Below, piece by piece: positions 8,821 through 17,454 of a stretch of 64,000 nt of DNA. Numbering within the stretch: position 1 is the stretch's first letter; each line of letters begins with the position of its first letter. The notes beneath the pieces were generated by a model. It ran no database searches and was not told the origin of the DNA. It saw only the letters and a program-made list of their open reading frames with translations. The position numbers were made by a program, and so were the translations under genes. The stretch is from Pelosinus sp. UFO1 (GTDB lineage: Bacteria; Bacillota; Negativicutes; DSM-13327): assembly GCF_000725345.1 (NCBI RefSeq), contig NZ_CP008852.1:248001-312000 (forward strand), given 5' to 3'.

Positions 8821-9450
8821 ATGGTAAAGTACGTAGTATTTGACTTTGATGGTACTTTGGTTGATTCACTGCATGTTGTTATCGAAGTGTATAATCGGCT
8901 TGCTCGGGAGTACAATGCAAATAAGATAGAGGAAAAGGATATTGCCTATATAAAAGGATTATCGATTATGGAGAGAGCTAAATTTCTTGATTTTAAATTA
9001 TTTAAACTTCCACTTCTAGCCCTCGATATTTACAAACTATATAAGCACTCCATAAAGGATCTTACTTTGTTTGCTGGGGTTAAGGAACTATTGGAAGAGT
9101 TAAACGCCAGTGGTTTTCAACTGGCAATTGTATCAACAAATGCGGAGCAAAATATAAGAGAATGTCTTAAGCGTAACCAGATTGACTTCATTAGTGAAAT
9201 TATCTGTTCAAACAATATGTTTGGCAAGAATGAAGATATTAAAAGATTTATGAAAGCCCAGAACCTGGAAGATTCCGAAGTGATTTATGTTGGGGACGAA
9301 GCAAGAGACATTATTGCGGGCAAAAAAAGTGGTGTCAACGTAATCTGGGTAAGTTGGGGATTTGATCATATTGATAATGCGAAGAAGGAAGACCCGAACT
9401 ATATCGTGAATAAACCACATGAAATTTTAAGTATTTGCCAATCGATTTAA
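8821..9450 (+). CDS. HAD-superfamily hydrolase (phosphoglycolate phosphatase-like)
   Basis: 209 residues. HAD motif I FDFDGTLVDS (nucleophile Asp8, acid Asp10), motif II VSTN, a lysine in the C-terminal half (FGKNEDIKRF) and motif IV VGDEARDI are all present, with an alpha-helical cap of the Gph/PGMB type between motifs I and II. Such enzymes hydrolyse small phosphomonoesters; the exact substrate cannot be read from sequence. Single-gene unit between two terminators of the same hairpin family. Confidence 0.85.
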   Translation: MVKYVVFDFDGTLVDSLHVVIEVYNRLAREYNANKIEEKDIAYIKGLSIMERAKFLDFKLFKLPLLALDIYKLYKHSIKDLTLFAGVKELLEELNASGFQLAIVSTNAEQNIRECLKRNQIDFISEIICSNNMFGKNEDIKRFMKAQNLEDSEVIYVGDEARDIIAGKKSGVNVIWVSWGFDHIDNAKKEDPNYIVNKPHEILSICQSI

Positions 9451-9469
9451 ATGCAAATTGAATAGAGAA

Positions 9470-9519
9470 AAGATACCCCTAATCTACCTTGTTAGTAGAT
9501 TAGGGGTATCTTCTTTTTT
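9470..9519 (+). terminator. Terminator hairpin, GATACCC family
   Basis: 18 bp perfect stem AAGATACCCCTAATCTAC (9470-9487) / complement (9495-9512), followed by TTCTTTTTTG. Confidence 0.9.
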
Positions 9520-9520
9520 G

Positions 9521-9617
9521 CGGAATCAGAAAGTATAACGCTTTCTTGATTCCAAGTAAGAACGACTAAGGCTTCTGCCTGCGTCCGAGGACTTGGCACA
9601 AGCCAAGTCTTTTCTTA
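9521..9617 (+). repeat. Dispersed ~98 bp element A, copy 1
   Basis: First of four nearly identical copies (others at 22101, 54287 and 60916). It begins CGGAATCAGAAAG directly after the U-tract of a terminator. It folds as hairpin 1 (GGAATCAGAAAG / CTTTCTTGATTCC), an unpaired middle with AACGACTAAGGCTTCTGCCT, and a terminal hairpin GACTTGGC-ACAA-GCCAAGTC followed by TTTTCTTA. No open frame is shared. It could be a small RNA, a non-autonomous mobile element or a processing signal. Confidence 0.85.
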
Positions 9618-9759
9618 ATTCGACGAATTTTTAATAGCAGAATCCGGCTGCTTTGTCATAATTTGGTCATGGTTTTATTCTATACTATACAAGAAAGAAA
9701 ATCGGATACATACAAAACGTATTGAACTTTCCAAAGATAAATTATTTTGAGGTGGCTAC

Positions 9760-10524
9760 ATGATAAAAAAGATTACGATACTACTTGCATTATTGACTCT
9801 CGTTACTGCTCAAGCCTTGGCAGCTTCTCCCCTTGAGCGAGAAATAAAAAACGATTTGCAAAAGTTTGATGGCCGAGTTGGCGTTTTTGCTCAAAATTTG
9901 AAAACTGGTCGGACCATCGAATTTAACAAGGATGATGTATTTCCCTCGGCTTCAACCAGCAAATTAGTGGTTGCCTTAGCGACCTATAAATATTTGTATC
10001 CTCAGGCCGATTCAGCCAAGGCCAGTCAATATGATCAGCAAATTCAGCTGATGATGACGGTTAGTGACAACAATTCATTTGAGGAATTGTTAAATGAGAT
10101 GGACACCGACCACAAGGATGTTTTGAGTCAGACTGTCAAGAATCTTGAGCTTCGCAAAACCCAAATTCATAATGAAGATGCTTTTAGGAAATATCAATAC
10201 CATAGTGTAACTACACCCTACGAAATGGGTAAAGTATTTGAGAAGATCTATAATGACAAGTACCTGAATAAAGGCAAAAGTGAGCAGCTAAAATACGAAC
10301 TGGCGAATACGATTTATAATGACGAAATCCCGCGCTACATGTTGACTCCTGTATTTCATAAGGTGGGTGAACTGGATGAGATTCTTTGTGATGTAGGGGT
10401 AATCCAGGATGGCCATGATCCGATCCTGATCAGCTTTTTTACAGCGACCGGCGATCATACGTATTCCAGCAATTTTATTGCCACTGAATCAGCGAAGCTT
10501 TATAACGCCCTGAGGAGAAAATAG
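9760..10524 (+). CDS. Class A beta-lactamase-fold serine hydrolase, exported
   Basis: 254 residues with a signal peptide (hydrophobic stretch ending in QALAA, cleavage near residue 21). Beta-lactamase/PBP-like motifs: S65-T-S-K68 (SxxK), S102-D-N104 (SDN), and K201-V-G203 at the place of the usual KTG. The segment TTPYEMGKVFEKIY matches the helix after the omega loop in class A enzymes. The missing Thr in KTG and the poorly recognisable omega-loop glutamate make efficient beta-lactam hydrolysis uncertain; a peptidoglycan-related or other esterase/peptidase role is possible. Confidence 0.82.
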   Translation: MIKKITILLALLTLVTAQALAASPLEREIKNDLQKFDGRVGVFAQNLKTGRTIEFNKDDVFPSASTSKLVVALATYKYLYPQADSAKASQYDQQIQLMMTVSDNNSFEELLNEMDTDHKDVLSQTVKNLELRKTQIHNEDAFRKYQYHSVTTPYEMGKVFEKIYNDKYLNKGKSEQLKYELANTIYNDEIPRYMLTPVFHKVGELDEILCDVGVIQDGHDPILISFFTATGDHTYSSNFIATESAKLYNALRRK

Positions 10525-10534
10525 CAGCAAGTTA

Positions 10535-10570
10535 GACTGTGATGAAACTAATGTTTCAACACAGTCCTTT
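10535..10570 (+). terminator. Terminator after the beta-lactamase-like gene
   Basis: Stem GACTGTG-TGAAAC paired with GTTTCA-CACAGTC (one bulge), then CTTTCC. The U-tract is weak. Confidence 0.6.
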
Positions 10571-10639
10571 CCTATTACTCTAGCCACCCGTTGACAATTA
10601 TCGGGCAGGAGGGTTCGGTGTAGGCTCTAAGGAAGAATT

Positions 10640-10752
10640 CCCATGCAAGGGAGGGCTCTAATTGGATCGTGATAACACCCATTTGCTTACCTTTATAGTA
10701 GCCATTAATTTCGGCGTCATGGTTCTTGTAATCATAGGGCTCTTAGTTTATC
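10640..10752 (+). pseudogene. Remnant of the ~139-aa membrane protein family, frameshifted and truncated
   Basis: DNA clearly homologous to the 5' half of the membrane protein gene at 24789 (shared blocks CTAATTGG, GATAACACC, ATTTGCTTAC and ATGGTTCTTGTAATC). One T is missing in the segment TCGTTGATAACA, which brings TGA TAA into frame. Similarity stops at TTAGTTTAT, exactly where structured element B begins. The gene was therefore cut by, or together with, that element. Confidence 0.75.
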
Positions 10753-10877
10753 CGATGACTAAACCGCTCTAAGACTCCCATCTTCTATAAGTGGGAGTTA
10801 AGAGCGGCTAAGTCCCTGGATAAGTGCGACTAAGATTCAGATGGAGTTAAAACTCCATCTGAATCAAGTCTTCTTTA
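10747..10877 (+). repeat. Structured dispersed element B, short copy (131 bp)
   Basis: Shares almost its full length with the copy at 41387. Pairings: TTATCC / GGATAA encloses the module; CCGCTCT (10764-10770) / AGAGCGG (10801-10807); ACTCCCA (10774-10780) / TGGGAGT (10792-10798) with an apical CTTCTATAAG loop; then a 15 bp perfect hairpin GATTCAGATGGAGTT / complement (10834-10865), flanked by GACT / AGTC and followed by TTCTTTAT. This resembles a compact structured RNA with its own terminator, or the end of a non-autonomous IS200/IS605-like element (inference). Confidence 0.75.
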
Positions 10878-10923
10878 TGTTGTTAAGACTTGAACTTTAA
10901 TAGAAAGGAGTGAATGAAAATTT

Positions 10924-11601
10924 ATGAGACCACTTGATGAATTGATTAATAAAAAAGATTCTGCATGGCCTCTTATACAAAAATGGCTTTCAAAAGCAAG
11001 GAATAAAGTAGAAGTTCTTCCAGTTAGTAAGCATCAAGCTGACAAAGTTCTATGCGATTTACAGGTTACGACTCGATCCTCATTAGGCACAGTCGCTTAT
11101 CATACAGGAGGGATATTATTTGATAATGGTTGGTTACGTTTCTTGGGATCAGGGCATAACTTGCTGCCTAGAAACTTATCAACATGGAATCAATTTGATA
11201 CCCAAAGAAAAGCAAGGAAATTAGATGGCGGTTTGCTCATTGCAGACGATGTAGTAGGTGGATTCTTTGCTTTAAATCGTGGATTATTTGATGGAAAAAT
11301 AGGAGATGTATTTTATCTTGCTCCAGATACACTAGAATGGGAGTGGCTGGAGATGGGGTATTCGGAGTTTTTGTATTGGGCTTGCACAGGAAAGTTAGAA
11401 CAGTTTTATGAGACGTTCCGATGGAATCGTTGGGAAGAAGGGGTCAAACAAACCAATGGGAATCATGGAATTCTAATATATCCTCATATATGGACAAGAA
11501 GTGAAGAGGTAATTAATCCAGCAAGGTCCATCGTACCGATAGAAGAAATTTGGAACATAAATATGATGTATCGGGAAAAGTTCGGTTGCTGTTCCTATTA
11601 A
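10924..11601 (+). CDS. DUF2625 family protein
   Basis: 225 residues matching the DUF2625 pattern: N-terminus MRPLDELINKKDSAWPLIQ, middle GGILFDNGWLRFLGSGH, then GGLLIADDVVGGFFALN and WLEMGYSEFLYWACTG. Soluble, no signal peptide. DUF2625 proteins look related to the SMI1/KNR4 (SUKH) fold used by many immunity proteins, but no function is established. AGAAAGGAG precedes the start. It stands alone between element B and the 11 bp repeats. Confidence 0.8.
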   Translation: MRPLDELINKKDSAWPLIQKWLSKARNKVEVLPVSKHQADKVLCDLQVTTRSSLGTVAYHTGGILFDNGWLRFLGSGHNLLPRNLSTWNQFDTQRKARKLDGGLLIADDVVGGFFALNRGLFDGKIGDVFYLAPDTLEWEWLEMGYSEFLYWACTGKLEQFYETFRWNRWEEGVKQTNGNHGILIYPHIWTRSEEVINPARSIVPIEEIWNINMMYREKFGCCSY

Positions 11602-11645
11602 TAAGTATTACTTTAGCAGATTTATATAACTAGATAGAAATAATC

Positions 11646-11689
11646 TTGGCGATTACTTGGCAATTAGTTGGCGATTACATGGCGATTAT
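11646..11689. repeat. 11 bp tandem repeat, four units
   Basis: Units TTGGCGATTAC, TTGGCAATTAG, TTGGCGATTAC and ATGGCGATTAT in direct tandem. The flanks (TAGAAATAATC before, AGATATTAAAAATTCCCGC after) are also shared with the site at 12382, so the whole ~80 bp segment is a repeat. A third site lies behind hsdR. Confidence 0.85.
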
Positions 11690-11935
11690 AGATATTAAAA
11701 ATTCCCGCTTAGTATAAATTAAAACCTCTCTTTAAGTACAGAAATGATTACGTAGGCATCGTTTTTGGTGCTAATTTTGATAAATCCAGTATTTTTGGTT
11801 ATTTATGGAGACCTTAAAGGAGCTCCCATGAATTAAAAAGCTCCTTTAAACATGGAATGTGAAGTTGTAGATGTAATCGACATGCCTAATGATGATGACT
11901 AAACAATAGACCAATCCATAAAGGAGATATGTATT
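11690..11935 (+). other. Intergenic region with a small hairpin
   Basis: AT-rich, no convincing gene. It holds a hairpin AAAGGAGCT (11816-11824) / AGCTCCTTT (11839-11847) and a 16-codon open frame ending just before the next gene that is too short to call. Confidence 0.5.
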
Positions 11936-12352
11936 ATGGACAAGGAGCTATCAGTTTGGCAAGGCCTTCTAATTAGTTCAATAATAACGCCTATTTGTCT
12001 ACACTTACAGTATCCATTGAATCTTATGGCTATGCTTCTTGCAATTTTGGTGTTTTTCGTATACGTCATTAAAGACAGAAAAAAATATAATATAATTAAT
12101 TTTGTTGGAATGTATAGTATTATTATTGGCTCCATAGTAGGTGTAATGATGATTACGGGGAAGCTAGACGATTTTTCTTTATTTGCTCAGCTTTTAGCTA
12201 GTATGGGTATGATTTTTCTAGGTATCATCTTAATAGGGGTAGGAAATCACATCGCGAATCCAGAAAGGGTTCCTAAGAAAACATTGTACTTTGGAACGGC
12301 CTTTTTCTGTTTTATCTTGGGAATCTATTGGCTTTTGTTCGAACTACTTTAG
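11936..12352 (+). CDS. Small four-span membrane protein, paralogue of the gene at 24789
   Basis: 138 residues with about four hydrophobic segments. It is clearly paralogous to the 139-residue protein at 24789 (shared LSxWQGxLI, ITPICL-LQYPLNL, YVIKDRK-YN, and a C-terminal GIILIGxGNHI-xPExVxKK). AAAGGAGA stands before the ATG. I recognise no domain of known function. A frameshifted third relative lies at 10640. In the 24.8 kb copy this family sits directly behind a Ser/Gly-rich protein, suggesting a linked membrane or protective role (inference). Confidence 0.75.
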   Translation: MDKELSVWQGLLISSIITPICLHLQYPLNLMAMLLAILVFFVYVIKDRKKYNIINFVGMYSIIIGSIVGVMMITGKLDDFSLFAQLLASMGMIFLGIILIGVGNHIANPERVPKKTLYFGTAFFCFILGIYWLLFELL

Positions 12353-12381
12353 TATATTTATGTAAATGGATAGAAAGAATC

Positions 12382-12403
12382 TTGGCGATTGGTTGGCGAT
12401 TAA
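12382..12403. repeat. 11 bp tandem repeat, two units
   Basis: TTGGCGATTGG and TTGGCGATTAA, with flanks GATAGAAAGAATC and AGATATTAGAAACTCCCG like those at 11646. It is located 29 bp after a stop codon. Confidence 0.8.
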
Positions 12404-12541
12404 AGATATTAGAAACTCCCGTTTAATATTAAAGTTATGAGGGATAGGTTAATTGTTCCGAAGATGAAAGCCTGAAACAGAACCCTATCTTGGTAAAACA
12501 ATGTTTATTGTAAAATTTTAGCAGGATTTAGCATTTAATAA

Positions 12542-12593
12542 AGAGAAGATACCCATAATCTACCTGGTGCAGATTGTGGGTATCTTCTCTTTT
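12542..12593 (+). terminator. Terminator-like hairpin, GATACCC family
   Basis: 20 bp stem from AGAGAAGATACCCATAATCT to its complement (one G-U type pair), 9-base loop, T4 tail. It lies ~190 bp after the membrane protein gene and just upstream of the phosphatase-like gene. Confidence 0.8.
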
Positions 12594-12643
12594 AGATTCG
12601 ACATAGTAGTGAAAATTGAAAGATATATGGATGGTGACTAAAA

Positions 12644-12985
12644 ATAAAACTACTATTTATATGCAGTAGAAACAAATGGCGAAGCTTAACTGCCGAGAAA
12701 ATATTTCATGGTGTTAATGGTTATGAAGTGAGGTCGGCAGGGACTGAGGACAAAGCTCGTATTAAGGTAACAAGGGGACATATTGGATGGGCCGATTTCA
12801 TTTTTGTAATGGAAAAGAAACATATAAGACGGCTTAGAGAAAGCTTCAGTGATATACTCCCAAACAAAAAAGTTGTATGCCTCAATATACCTGATGAATA
12901 TCAATTTATGGATCAAGAGCTAATTGATATTCTTTTATCTACGGTATCAGAACATATTGAGATTCCAATGACGTTAGATGAGTAA
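12644..12985 (+). CDS. Low-molecular-weight tyrosine phosphatase-like protein, start codon missing
   Basis: The open frame encodes a full ~113-residue protein: KLLFICSRNKWRS carries the phosphatase loop C-x5-R (Cys7, Arg13), then VRSAGTEDKARIKVT, WADFIFVMEKKH and IPDEYQFMDQEL. No ATG, GTG or TTG is available at the N-terminus: the expected first codon is ATA at 12644, with TGA nine bases upstream. The first regular start in frame (GTG at 12728) would delete the active site. Removing one A from the A5 run at 12640-12644 would join ATG at 12631 to this frame. So it is a pseudogene, an ATA start, or a sequencing indel. Confidence 0.7.
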   Translation: MKLLFICSRNKWRSLTAEKIFHGVNGYEVRSAGTEDKARIKVTRGHIGWADFIFVMEKKHIRRLRESFSDILPNKKVVCLNIPDEYQFMDQELIDILLSTVSEHIEIPMTLDE

Positions 12986-13063
12986 GACTTGGTTTTATCA
13001 CGTTCGTTACTACCAGCAAAATGCGATAAAATAGAAAATGAAGTAAGAAAGGATGCTCATTAC

Positions 13064-13978
13064 ATGAGTGAAACAAAAGTATTCCAACTGAATGGAAATA
13101 ATGCGGTAGAATTGGCTAGAAAGACTATTGAATTGGAAAAATCTCTCCAGACAATTATGGAAAAAAATCTTGAAGTCTTTCTTGGTGTTGGTTTCTTGCA
13201 ATCTGAATATACAACTGGTAAGACCCATGGTGGTCGAATTGATACGTTAGGATTAGACGAAAACGGGTGCCCTGTTATCATTGAATATAAGCGAGCTATT
13301 AACGAAAATGTAATAAATCAAGGGCTGTTTTACTTAGATTGGCTGCTTGATCACAAGGGTGAATTCAAATTGCTCGTTATGGAGAAGATGGGTAAACAGA
13401 AAGCGGAACAGATTGATTGGACTGGACCTAGGCTTATCTGCGTAGCAGCATCTTATACTAAATACGATGAGCATGCGGTTAAACAAATTAATCGCAATAT
13501 TGATTTGATGAAGTATTGTAAGTTTGGGGCAGATCTCATTGCCTTGGAACTGGTTTATTCTAACAGTGCCAGTACACCTATTCATAGCAAGGCTATTGAA
13601 CAAGTAGAGGGTATAAAAAGGAGCGGTGATAAGTCTGTTGCTCAGTGGTTAGAAGAGTTAGATCCAGAGATGTTGAATCTATTTGAGTCGATTCAAGCTT
13701 TTCTATTGGCATTAGGAGATGATGTCTCAGAAAAGCAACTCAAGCTTTATATGACTTATCGTCGAATTAAGAATTTTGCTTGTGTGGTCATTCAAAAGAA
13801 ATCGCTTCTTGTCTATTTGAAATTAGATCCAGATACTGTATTATTGGAATCTGGATTCTCTCGTGATGTGCGGACAATAGGTCATTGGGGTACAGGGGAT
13901 TTGGAAATAACTCTCCGTAGTCATGACGACCTGCGCAAGGTAGAGGCATTACTTGTTAGGAGTTACGAAGAAGCGTAG
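13064..13978 (+). CDS. PD-(D/E)XK nuclease-like protein with C-terminal DUF5655-type domain
   Basis: 304 residues from the ATG (MSETKVFQL) preceded by AAAGGA; a longer reading from 12989 lacks a binding site. The N-terminal half carries a restriction-endonuclease-like core GGRIDTLGLDENG-CPVIIEYK with Asp60, Glu74 and Lys76, as in NucS/DUF91-type nucleases. The C-terminus (DLEITLRSHDDLRKVEALLVRSYEEA) fits DUF5655, a domain often fused to such nucleases. It lies directly upstream of a type I restriction gene, so a defence role is likely (inference). Confidence 0.8.
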   Translation: MSETKVFQLNGNNAVELARKTIELEKSLQTIMEKNLEVFLGVGFLQSEYTTGKTHGGRIDTLGLDENGCPVIIEYKRAINENVINQGLFYLDWLLDHKGEFKLLVMEKMGKQKAEQIDWTGPRLICVAASYTKYDEHAVKQINRNIDLMKYCKFGADLIALELVYSNSASTPIHSKAIEQVEGIKRSGDKSVAQWLEELDPEMLNLFESIQAFLLALGDDVSEKQLKLYMTYRRIKNFACVVIQKKSLLVYLKLDPDTVLLESGFSRDVRTIGHWGTGDLEITLRSHDDLRKVEALLVRSYEEA

Positions 13979-14086
13979 AAGAAGGAATATAAGCTTATAT
14001 CCAGTCAATTGATGAATAATATAAATATGCAAATCTTAGTATGTCATGCAATAATCCGTACTACTAAACGTGCAGGAGGACTAGTA

Positions 14087-17000
14087 ATGAGCAATAGTAA
14101 TTTTGAATTTCTTAATGGCAGATGGCCCATGCTTGCGCAGTTGGGCGCCCTTGCTGAAAAAAATATACAAGAAGACTCAAATACTACCCTGATTAAACTA
14201 GGAATGTTTGCCGAAGTATTAGTAAAATTTATGTTTGCCTATGATAATCTAGATGAGCCTGCCGATGGTAAGTTAGCCAGTAGAATCAGCATCTTAAAAA
14301 GAAATGACTTATTATCAAATGATATCAACGATATCTTATATACCCTAAGAACCAAACGGAATGTAGCCGCCCATGACGGATATCATTCAGAGAACGACGC
14401 AAAAGTGCTTACGAAGATGGCGTACAAGTTGGGCGTTTGGTTCATGCAAACCTATGGTGATTGGAGTTTTGAACCGGAAAAATATATTGAGCCTATACAT
14501 AAATCGGCAGCAAATGAAATGAAAGACTTAAAACAAGAAAACAATAGATTAACTGAAGCTTATGAAAAAGAAAATCAAAAGCTGAAAGAGACATTAGAAG
14601 CACTGAAACAGCAATCAACAATAGAAGTAGTAGCACAACGAAAAAAACAATCGCAAAAGGCAGCCGGGTTTGTGAAGTTGGATGAGGCAGAGACTAGAAA
14701 AATTATTGATGGTAAATTGCGAGCCGCTGGGTGGGAAGCAGATACGGAAGTCCTTAGATATGCACACGGCACTCGACCGATAAAAAATAGAAATATGGCG
14801 ATAGCAGAGTGGCCTACTAACTCCAATACACGTAATCACGGACGAGCAGACTATGCACTTTTTATCGGATTAAAATTGGTTGGCATAGTAGAAGCAAAAA
14901 GAGCCAGTAAAGATGTTGCTGCAGACCTTGATCAAAGTAAGGAGTATGCCAGAAATATAAAGAAGGAACATCTGGAATATGTCAGCGGCAAGTGGCAGGA
15001 TTGTTATGTGCCTTTTCTGTTTTCTACTAATGGCAGAGAGTATTTGAAACAGATTGAAACCAAATCAGGCATATGGTTTGTAGATAGCAGAAAGAGTACC
15101 AATCATGCAAAAGCCCTTCAGGGCTGGTATACTCCCGAAGGATTAAAAAAACTATTGGAGTTTGATGAACAAGAAGCGCATGAACGATTAAAACAGGAAG
15201 ATACGGAATACCTAACAAGCAAAAGTGGCTTAGGATTACGGGACTATCAGATCAAGGCTATAGAAAAAGTAGAAGAAACCATAGAAAAGGGACAACGGAC
15301 AGCACTTCTCGCCATGGCTACTGGGACAGGTAAAACGAGAACTGTAGTTGGTATCATGTATCGGTTATTGAAAGCCAAGCGATTTAAACGAATACTATTT
15401 TTAGTAGACAGAAAAGCCTTGGGAAACCAAGCGGAAGATACTTTTAAGGAAGTAGTAATTGAAGGTCTAGAGAAATTTTATGATATCTATGACATCAAAG
15501 GGATAGACGAGTTAAAGCCAGATAGTGAAACAAAAATCCATATATCAACCGTACAAGGCATGGTAAGGCGGATACTCTGCAATGAAGATTTAGATCGCAT
15601 GCCGAAGGTAGATGATTATGATTGCATCGTAATCGATGAGGCCCATCGAGGTTACATCTTAGATAAGGAAATGGGCGAAGTAGAGCTTGAAATCAGGGAC
15701 CAGACCGAATATGTCAGTAAATACACCCAGGTCATAGAGTACTTTGATGCTGCCAAAATTGCTTTAACAGCAACTCCGGCTCTCCATACGAAAACTTTAT
15801 TTGGTGATCCTGTATATAAATATACCTATCGAGAAGCTGTCATTGATGGATATTTGGTAGACCATGAACCACCCCATCAATTAACAACACAACTAAAAGA
15901 ATCAGGTATTCATTTTGATAAAGGCGAGTCCGTGGAAGCATATGAGATAGAAACGGGAAAAGTAATCAATATTGATGATCTTCCAGACGAACTGAATTTT
16001 GAGATTGAGAGTTTTAATAAAAAGGTAATTAACGAGAATTTTAACAAAGTCGTATTGCAGGAAATCGCCAAAGACATTGATCCTGAAGGTTCTAAGAAAA
16101 CCCTGATCTTTGCGGCTACTGACAATCATGCAGATTTAATCGTCACCTTATTAAAGGATATCTATTCAGAGATGGGTGTCGAAGTGTATGATGATGCGAT
16201 TAAGAAGATTACTGGTTCGATAACAGATCCACTCAGTATGATAAAGCGGTTTAAAAATGAGACCTACCCCAATATTGCCGTTACCGTTGACCTCCTTTCT
16301 ACTGGTATCGATGTACCAGCCATTTGTAATCTGGTATTTTTAAGAAGAGTGAAATCTAGAATTCTCTATGAACAAATGCTAGGTAGAGCAACACGGTTAT
16401 GTAGTGATATTCAGAAAACCCATTTCACTATTTATGATGCCGTCGGTTTGTATGAATCCTTAGAAGACATCACCAATATGAAGCCAGTAGTAAAGAATGT
16501 GGCGATTGAATTTAAAACATTAGTCAATGAACTTGCCGCTTTTTCTACCATGGAACACAAGAAAAGTGTAATCGAGCAAATCGTGGCAAAGCTGCAAAGG
16601 AAAAAACGGCAATATGATAAGAAACAACTAGAACAATTTGCACATATCGCAGGTGGTAAGACACCAGATGAACTAATTCAACACATTCAGCTTGGCGATA
16701 TGGAACGGATTATCAGAGAACTAGAAGAGAATGTGAAGCTCGTAGACTTTTTAGATCAGAAAGTGGGTTTGCAAAATGGCGGGATTATTATATCCAATCA
16801 TCCCGATGCCTTAAAAGAACATTCCAGAGGCTATGGCGATGCAACAAAACCAGAAGACTATATCGAGAAATTTAGTATTTATATAAAAGAAAATATGAAT
16901 AAGATACCAGCCCTCGAAATTGTATGCACTAGACCCAAAGAGCTTACTAGACAAGCATTAAAAGAATTAAAATTAGAGCTTGATATTCATGGTTATAACG

Positions 17001-17350
17001 AGACCAATCTAAATACAGCATGGCGTAGCATGAGCAACGAAGAAATAACTGCCGATATTATCAGCTTCATCAGAAGACAAGCCCTTGGCAGTACGTTAAT
17101 GAATCATGATGAACGCATAAAAAATGCCGTGAAAAAAGTAAAGAAAATGCACCAATGGACCAAGATTCAAGAAAGCTGGCTAGACAGAATTGAAAAACAA
17201 TTATTAATCGAAAGTGTGATTGATAAAGACGTATTTAATACAGGAGCTTTCAAAAGCCAGGGCGGATTTAAGAAAATTGATAATATACTCGGTGGAAAAC
17301 TAGAACAAGTTATCAATGAAATTAATGATACGTTATATGATGTAAGCTAG
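14087..17350 (+). CDS. hsdR: Type I restriction enzyme, R (motor/nuclease) subunit
   Basis: 1087 residues from the ATG preceded by AGGAGGA; an upstream in-frame start adds 26 residues. Domains in order: N-terminal DUF4145-like helical region; a coiled coil near residues 140-190; HsdR nuclease domain (ADYALFIGLKLVGIVEAKRA, with E-A-K); SF2 helicase with Walker A MATGTGKTRT (~412) and DEAH box VIDEAHRG (~517); helicase C-terminal part (STGIDVPA, QMLGRATR); EcoEI-type C-terminal region. It translocates and cuts unmodified DNA together with HsdM and HsdS. A terminator separates it from hsdM, so it has its own transcript. Confidence 0.96.
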   Translation: MSNSNFEFLNGRWPMLAQLGALAEKNIQEDSNTTLIKLGMFAEVLVKFMFAYDNLDEPADGKLASRISILKRNDLLSNDINDILYTLRTKRNVAAHDGYHSENDAKVLTKMAYKLGVWFMQTYGDWSFEPEKYIEPIHKSAANEMKDLKQENNRLTEAYEKENQKLKETLEALKQQSTIEVVAQRKKQSQKAAGFVKLDEAETRKIIDGKLRAAGWEADTEVLRYAHGTRPIKNRNMAIAEWPTNSNTRNHGRADYALFIGLKLVGIVEAKRASKDVAADLDQSKEYARNIKKEHLEYVSGKWQDCYVPFLFSTNGREYLKQIETKSGIWFVDSRKSTNHAKALQGWYTPEGLKKLLEFDEQEAHERLKQEDTEYLTSKSGLGLRDYQIKAIEKVEETIEKGQRTALLAMATGTGKTRTVVGIMYRLLKAKRFKRILFLVDRKALGNQAEDTFKEVVIEGLEKFYDIYDIKGIDELKPDSETKIHISTVQGMVRRILCNEDLDRMPKVDDYDCIVIDEAHRGYILDKEMGEVELEIRDQTEYVSKYTQVIEYFDAAKIALTATPALHTKTLFGDPVYKYTYREAVIDGYLVDHEPPHQLTTQLKESGIHFDKGESVEAYEIETGKVINIDDLPDELNFEIESFNKKVINENFNKVVLQEIAKDIDPEGSKKTLIFAATDNHADLIVTLLKDIYSEMGVEVYDDAIKKITGSITDPLSMIKRFKNETYPNIAVTVDLLSTGIDVPAICNLVFLRRVKSRILYEQMLGRATRLCSDIQKTHFTIYDAVGLYESLEDITNMKPVVKNVAIEFKTLVNELAAFSTMEHKKSVIEQIVAKLQRKKRQYDKKQLEQFAHIAGGKTPDELIQHIQLGDMERIIRELEENVKLVDFLDQKVGLQNGGIIISNHPDALKEHSRGYGDATKPEDYIEKFSIYIKENMNKIPALEIVCTRPKELTRQALKELKLELDIHGYNETNLNTAWRSMSNEEITADIISFIRRQALGSTLMNHDERIKNAVKKVKKMHQWTKIQESWLDRIEKQLLIESVIDKDVFNTGAFKSQGGFKKIDNILGGKLEQVINEINDTLYDVS

Positions 17351-17375
17351 CTTAACAATGTTATAATAGTAAAAG

Positions 17376-17419
17376 TTGGCGATAGGTTGGCAATTCATTC
17401 GCGATTAGCTGGCGATTAA
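17376..17419. repeat. 11 bp tandem repeat behind hsdR, four units
   Basis: TTGGCGATAGG, TTGGCAATTCA, TTCGCGATTAG and CTGGCGATTAA. Same unit and period as at 11646 and 12382, but with different flanks. Confidence 0.8.
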
Positions 17420-17454
17420 AACAATAGATAATAAGAAGAGTATTTTGAAAAATA

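Noticed and set aside
11646-11689. Tandem repeats as plasmid-type iterons or replication origin
   Set aside because: No replication initiator gene or DnaA-box cluster nearby, and the same units occur at three dispersed places.
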